From assembly GCA_021791195.1 (NCBI GenBank), contig JAJYXB010000016.1, positions 18,223 through 82,222 on the forward strand: 64,000 nt of DNA, written 5' to 3'. This DNA is from Actinomycetes bacterium (GTDB taxonomy: Bacteria > Actinomycetota > Thermoleophilia > BMS3ABIN01). Made by a program: the position numbers and the translations under genes. Of the stretch, positions 60,461 through 64,000 are shown piece by piece; within the stretch, counting starts at the first letter, position 1, and every line of letters begins with the position of its first letter. The notes beneath the pieces were generated by a model. The model saw only the letters and a program-made list of their open reading frames with translations, was not told the DNA's origin and ran no database searches.

Positions 60461-60790
60461 ATGTCCGATCTCTGGTTTGTGTTTTCAATGGGCTGCCTTG
60501 TGGCGGCGCTGCTGGGCAGTGTCCGCTGGCTGTTGCTGACGCGGGCTCCGCGGGAAGCCAGACCCGGCCGCGCCGGGCGCGCCGGCGCACGCGGCGAGGA
60601 AGAGTTCAGTCTGGCGGCCGGGCGCGGCTGTCCTGACGGCGCCGGCTTCGCATGCGATGTTGACAGGCGTATAATTTGGTACCGCGGTCCGGATGGCACA
60701 CAGCCGCCCCCTGGTTCTCTGCCGGCGTTGCATTTTGTTTCCCGGTCACGGGTGAAAATCATTTCGCAGGAGAATATTTTTGTCCCTTAG
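60461..60790 (+). CDS. Possible small membrane protein of unknown function
   Basis: MSDLWFVFSMGCLVAALLGSVRWLLLT TM segment then a basic/polar tail; overlaps the addB start; weak support. Confidence 0.3.
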   Translation: MSDLWFVFSMGCLVAALLGSVRWLLLTRAPREARPGRAGRAGARGEEEFSLAAGRGCPDGAGFACDVDRRIIWYRGPDGTQPPPGSLPALHFVSRSRVKIISQENIFVP

Positions 60791-63700
60791 GCTTGTTTGC
60801 GGTCCAACCGGCGCCGGCAAGACGGCGCACGCTGTCGCGGCTTTTCTCGATGCTGCCGCGCGAGGGGCTAACCCGCTGTTCATCGCTCCCGGCGGTCCGG
60901 ATGCGCGCCACTTTCACCGCGAGATTTTGCGCGCGGCGGGCAGCGGCGGCGGCCCGGGCGTCCTCACCGGCGGCAGGGTGGGGACGTTTGACAGCCTGTG
61001 CGCCGGGGTTCTGGATGCCAGCGGCGCGCGGGCCAGGGTCATCAGCCCCGGCGAGCGCTTTCTGATACTGCGCGCGGTAGTCGATTCGACGCAGCTGCAC
61101 AGCCTCGCCGGATCGTCCGTCTTCGACGGGTTCGTGCGGTCATTCTCAGAGCTCACCGCCGAGCTGGCGTCGCTGGGAATCGGCGTCGAACAGCTGGGCA
61201 AGGCTCTCCGCTCGTGGGCGGGCGGCGACGAATGGCGGAAAGGCCTCAATAAGGACCTTTACCGGCTGCTGGATCGATACGAGGCGGCATTGGCTGACGC
61301 CGGGATCATCGACGTGGAAGGATCGCAGCGGAAAGCCCTGACGGCGTTGGCCGCGGATGCGGGCCTGCTGGCGCACCGGGCGGTGATCGTTGATGGATTT
61401 TGGGATTTTACTTCCCTGCAGCACGACCTGATCCAGCAGCTGGCGCTGGCTGCGGATGAAGTCCTGGTCACATTGCCCTACGCCAGCGGCCATCCGGCCT
61501 ATGCCGCGCCGTCACTGCATTTTGCCCGGCTTGCCAGCCTGGCGGGCAGCGAATCGCTGATGCTGGAAGCGCCGTCCGCAAGCGGCCGCAGCCCGGCGCT
61601 TGAACATCTGGACGGCAACCTTTTCCGGGAGAGGCTGACTGACTTTCCGGCAGGGGGTTCGCTGCGGGTCCTGACCGGCGCCGGCATCCGGGGGCAGGCG
61701 GAGGTCATTGCCGCCGAGGTTCTCAAACTCTGGCGCAGTGGACAGAATCTCGATGAGATCGCCGTCGTCTGCCGTGACCTGGGGCCGGATCTTCATATCC
61801 TCTCCGCGGTCATGAAGGCTTACGATGTGCCGCACCAGTTTGACGCGCCACTGCCACTGCCGCTGACCGCCGTGGGCAGAACCGCGCTGTCCCTGCTGGA
61901 TTTTGCCACGGGCAGCCGCTCGCGGGCGAGCCTGCTGGCTTATCTGCGCAGCCCGCTGTCCGGTATGCCCCTGCCGGCAGTCGATGAATTCGACAGCCGC
62001 TGCCGGCGTTACGGGATTGAAGAGCCTGCTGTTTTGTTGATGGAATGGAAGCTTCGTGGCGGCCGGCCCCTCGATGAGGTCAACCGCCTGACGGATGCGG
62101 CCGCGCGCGGGGTGGGAGAACTGGCGGACGAGCTTTGCCGGCTGCTCCAGGACCTGCTCCGGGAGCAGGCGGCCGCCGGGACCGCTCTGGCTGAGCTGCA
62201 CACCGGCCTGGCCGCCCTCGAGGTTCTCCAGCTGCTGTGCCGGCAGGCCGGGCAGGTCGGCAAGCTGATCGCCAGTGAGGCTAGCCGCGGCGCCCGCGGG
62301 TCTGATGCCGCCGCCAGGCTGCTGGAGCGCGCGATCAAACAGGCCGTAATCCGGATCCCCGCCGCCAGCCGGCAATGCGTACGCCTGCTCGATCCACACC
62401 GGATCCTCAACCAGCGTTTTGATATTGTTTTTGTCTGTGGCATGGTGGAAAAACAGTTTCCCAATCTCGGCCGGGAGGATTCTTTCTTTTCCGACAGCGA
62501 CCGCCGTGTACTGGCAGAAGGGCACGGGCTCTGCCTCGACAGGCGCGAGCACCGTCTGGATCAGGAGCGGTTTCTTTATTTCCGCACACTCAGCCGCGCC
62601 CGGGAGCGGGTGTATCTCTGTTACCCATCCTGCGACAAAGAAGGAAGGCCATCAATAAAATCACTTTTTGTTGATGACACCCTGCGGCTGTTCGATCCAG
62701 AATCAGTCATCACCGCCGAAAGGACGCTCAGCGACCAGACTTATCCGCCCGGCGAGGCGCCCACCATCAGCGAAGCGCTCCGCTCGCTCGCGGTCTGGTC
62801 CCGTCGCCGGGATGACGCGTCAGTAAAGGCACTGATCGCGAGCGACCCGGCAGGGCTCGGTGAGCGCCTGGCGGCGAGCCTGGCTGCCAGCCGGCCGGAT
62901 GAGGCGTCTGTCAGCGACCCGCAGATCATTTCGGCGCTGAAGGAACGGGCCGGTTTTCAGGTCACCGAGCTGCAGACGTACCTGCGCTGTCCGTTCCGCT
63001 ATTTCGTGGAAGCGCTGCTTCAGCCGGTGGAAATCACGCCAGCGGCGCGTGGCCTGAAGCGTGGCCGGGTGATCCACGACATCCTCTGCAGATTCGGCGC
63101 CCAGCTGAAGCGTTCGGGCCTGTTTCTCAACGCGGAAGCCGGCCAGGAGCAGATCGCCGCCGCCAGGCGCCAGATGTCGGATTTCATCGAGGACGAATTC
63201 CTGGACGCGGATCAGGGTCTCGAGACCCTGATCCTCAGGAGCGAGCTTGAATTTCATCTCAACCGTTACATAGACAGGGAAGTGGAAAGCAACCGTGACC
63301 TGGAATACTTTGATTTCGAGGTTGGTTTCGGCGGCGCACGCGGCAAGTGCGGCGGCAGGAACAACACGGAGAACGTGTTGCCCGTGGGAGATTTTTACCT
63401 CAAGGGGCGGCTCGACCGCGTTGACCGGGAGGCGGGCAGCAGCCACGCTCTGGTGATCGACTACAAGTCGTCGCGGTCGGCGATCTCGCAGGCGGATTTC
63501 GGGAAGCGGAAAGAGATTCAGATCCCCCTCTACATCCTCGCGCTCCGGGAAGCCTTCGGCCTCGAGCCGGTCGGTGGGGAATACTATGCCCTGCGCGGCG
63601 ACGAACGCGGTGGCCTGTATCTGGCGGGATACGAGCAGATGATCGGCGCGGCTTCCTCCCAGATCAAACAGAAAGACTTTGTCTCCGCGGATGAGTTTGA

Positions 63701-63878
63701 ACAGCATCTGGAGGCAGCGAAGACGCTGGCAAGTGAGGCGGTCGCCGGGATCCGCGCGGGTGATTTTCGCGCTCAGCCGCTTGACAAAAAGAAAGATTGT
63801 CACTGGTGCGGCCTGGCCGGTGTCTGCCGGGTTGCTGCCGGCGCCAGGCTGGAAGGCAGTGAGGCCAGCGATGCCTGA
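60780..63878 (+). CDS. addB: ATP-dependent helicase/nuclease AddB-like (PD-(D/E)XK, Fe-S Cys)
   Basis: LRLVCGPTGAGKTAHAV; TELQTYLRCPFRYFVEALLQP; HALVIDYKSSRS; CHWCGLAGVCRVA. Confidence 0.85.
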   Translation: MSLRLVCGPTGAGKTAHAVAAFLDAAARGANPLFIAPGGPDARHFHREILRAAGSGGGPGVLTGGRVGTFDSLCAGVLDASGARARVISPGERFLILRAVVDSTQLHSLAGSSVFDGFVRSFSELTAELASLGIGVEQLGKALRSWAGGDEWRKGLNKDLYRLLDRYEAALADAGIIDVEGSQRKALTALAADAGLLAHRAVIVDGFWDFTSLQHDLIQQLALAADEVLVTLPYASGHPAYAAPSLHFARLASLAGSESLMLEAPSASGRSPALEHLDGNLFRERLTDFPAGGSLRVLTGAGIRGQAEVIAAEVLKLWRSGQNLDEIAVVCRDLGPDLHILSAVMKAYDVPHQFDAPLPLPLTAVGRTALSLLDFATGSRSRASLLAYLRSPLSGMPLPAVDEFDSRCRRYGIEEPAVLLMEWKLRGGRPLDEVNRLTDAAARGVGELADELCRLLQDLLREQAAAGTALAELHTGLAALEVLQLLCRQAGQVGKLIASEASRGARGSDAAARLLERAIKQAVIRIPAASRQCVRLLDPHRILNQRFDIVFVCGMVEKQFPNLGREDSFFSDSDRRVLAEGHGLCLDRREHRLDQERFLYFRTLSRARERVYLCYPSCDKEGRPSIKSLFVDDTLRLFDPESVITAERTLSDQTYPPGEAPTISEALRSLAVWSRRRDDASVKALIASDPAGLGERLAASLAASRPDEASVSDPQIISALKERAGFQVTELQTYLRCPFRYFVEALLQPVEITPAARGLKRGRVIHDILCRFGAQLKRSGLFLNAEAGQEQIAAARRQMSDFIEDEFLDADQGLETLILRSELEFHLNRYIDREVESNRDLEYFDFEVGFGGARGKCGGRNNTENVLPVGDFYLKGRLDRVDREAGSSHALVIDYKSSRSAISQADFGKRKEIQIPLYILALREAFGLEPVGGEYYALRGDERGGLYLAGYEQMIGAASSQIKQKDFVSADEFEQHLEAAKTLASEAVAGIRAGDFRAQPLDKKKDCHWCGLAGVCRVAAGARLEGSEASDA

Positions 63879-64000
63879 GATCGAGCTGACCACGGAACAG
63901 AAGCGCGCCATCACGACCCTCGCCGGTCCGCTGTTCGTGGCGGCTGGAGCCGGCTCAGGCAAAACGGGTGTCGTCACGCGCCGGTTCGTGCACGCGATCG
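63871..64000 (+). CDS. addA: AddA/UvrD-family helicase N-terminus, truncated by window end
   Basis: MPEIELTTEQKRAITTLAGPLFVAAGAGSGKTGVVTRRFVHAI; overlaps the addB stop. Confidence 0.85.
   Translation, partial: MPEIELTTEQKRAITTLAGPLFVAAGAGSGKTGVVTRRFVHAI

Noticed and set aside
58266-64000. WYL + AddAB as a defence island
   Set aside because: Double WYL/PafBC and AddAB are ordinary DNA-damage/repair genes; no toxin, nuclease, RT or CRISPR components in the window

Overview
This 64-kb window is high-GC bacterial chromosome with no prophage, CRISPR array or rRNA. Left to right it contains: (1) an alternative, siroheme-dependent heme cluster (radical SAM C-terminus, ahbA/ahbB-like, sirC-like, hemA, hemC). 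It is interleaved with two secreted multiheme c-type cytochromes, a lipoprotein, a TPR protein, an NHL beta-propeller protein and a ResB/CcsA maturation pair. (2) A 40-aa RiPP-like precursor peptide with no modifying enzyme in view. (3) A YprA/MrfA-type helicase and a P-type cation ATPase. (4) A selenocysteine locus (tRNA-Sec, selB, selA, and a small ORF coupled to selA), split by a 2731-aa repetitive surface protein. (5) A PHP-glycosyltransferase fusion followed in the same frame, after a single TGA, by a PIG-L deacetylase with no ATG/GTG/TTG start before its metal-binding motif; then a trehalose-phosphatase and TrpB2. (6) A 41-49 kb zone with a RAYT-type transposase flanked by inverted ends, gene remnants, a duplicated dedA fragment and a secreted double-rhodanese protein. 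(7) trxB/trxA/4-OT, asd and lysC (separated by a perfect 29-bp inverted repeat), porCDAB, a secreted beta-propeller, a double-WYL regulator and addB/addA-like genes. The leads I rank highest are the in-frame TGA between GT4 and PIG-L beside selenocysteine genes, the orphan RiPP-like peptide, the cytochrome/heme super-cluster, and the RAYT and inverted-repeat elements. All function calls come from reading motifs by eye; no database search was run.
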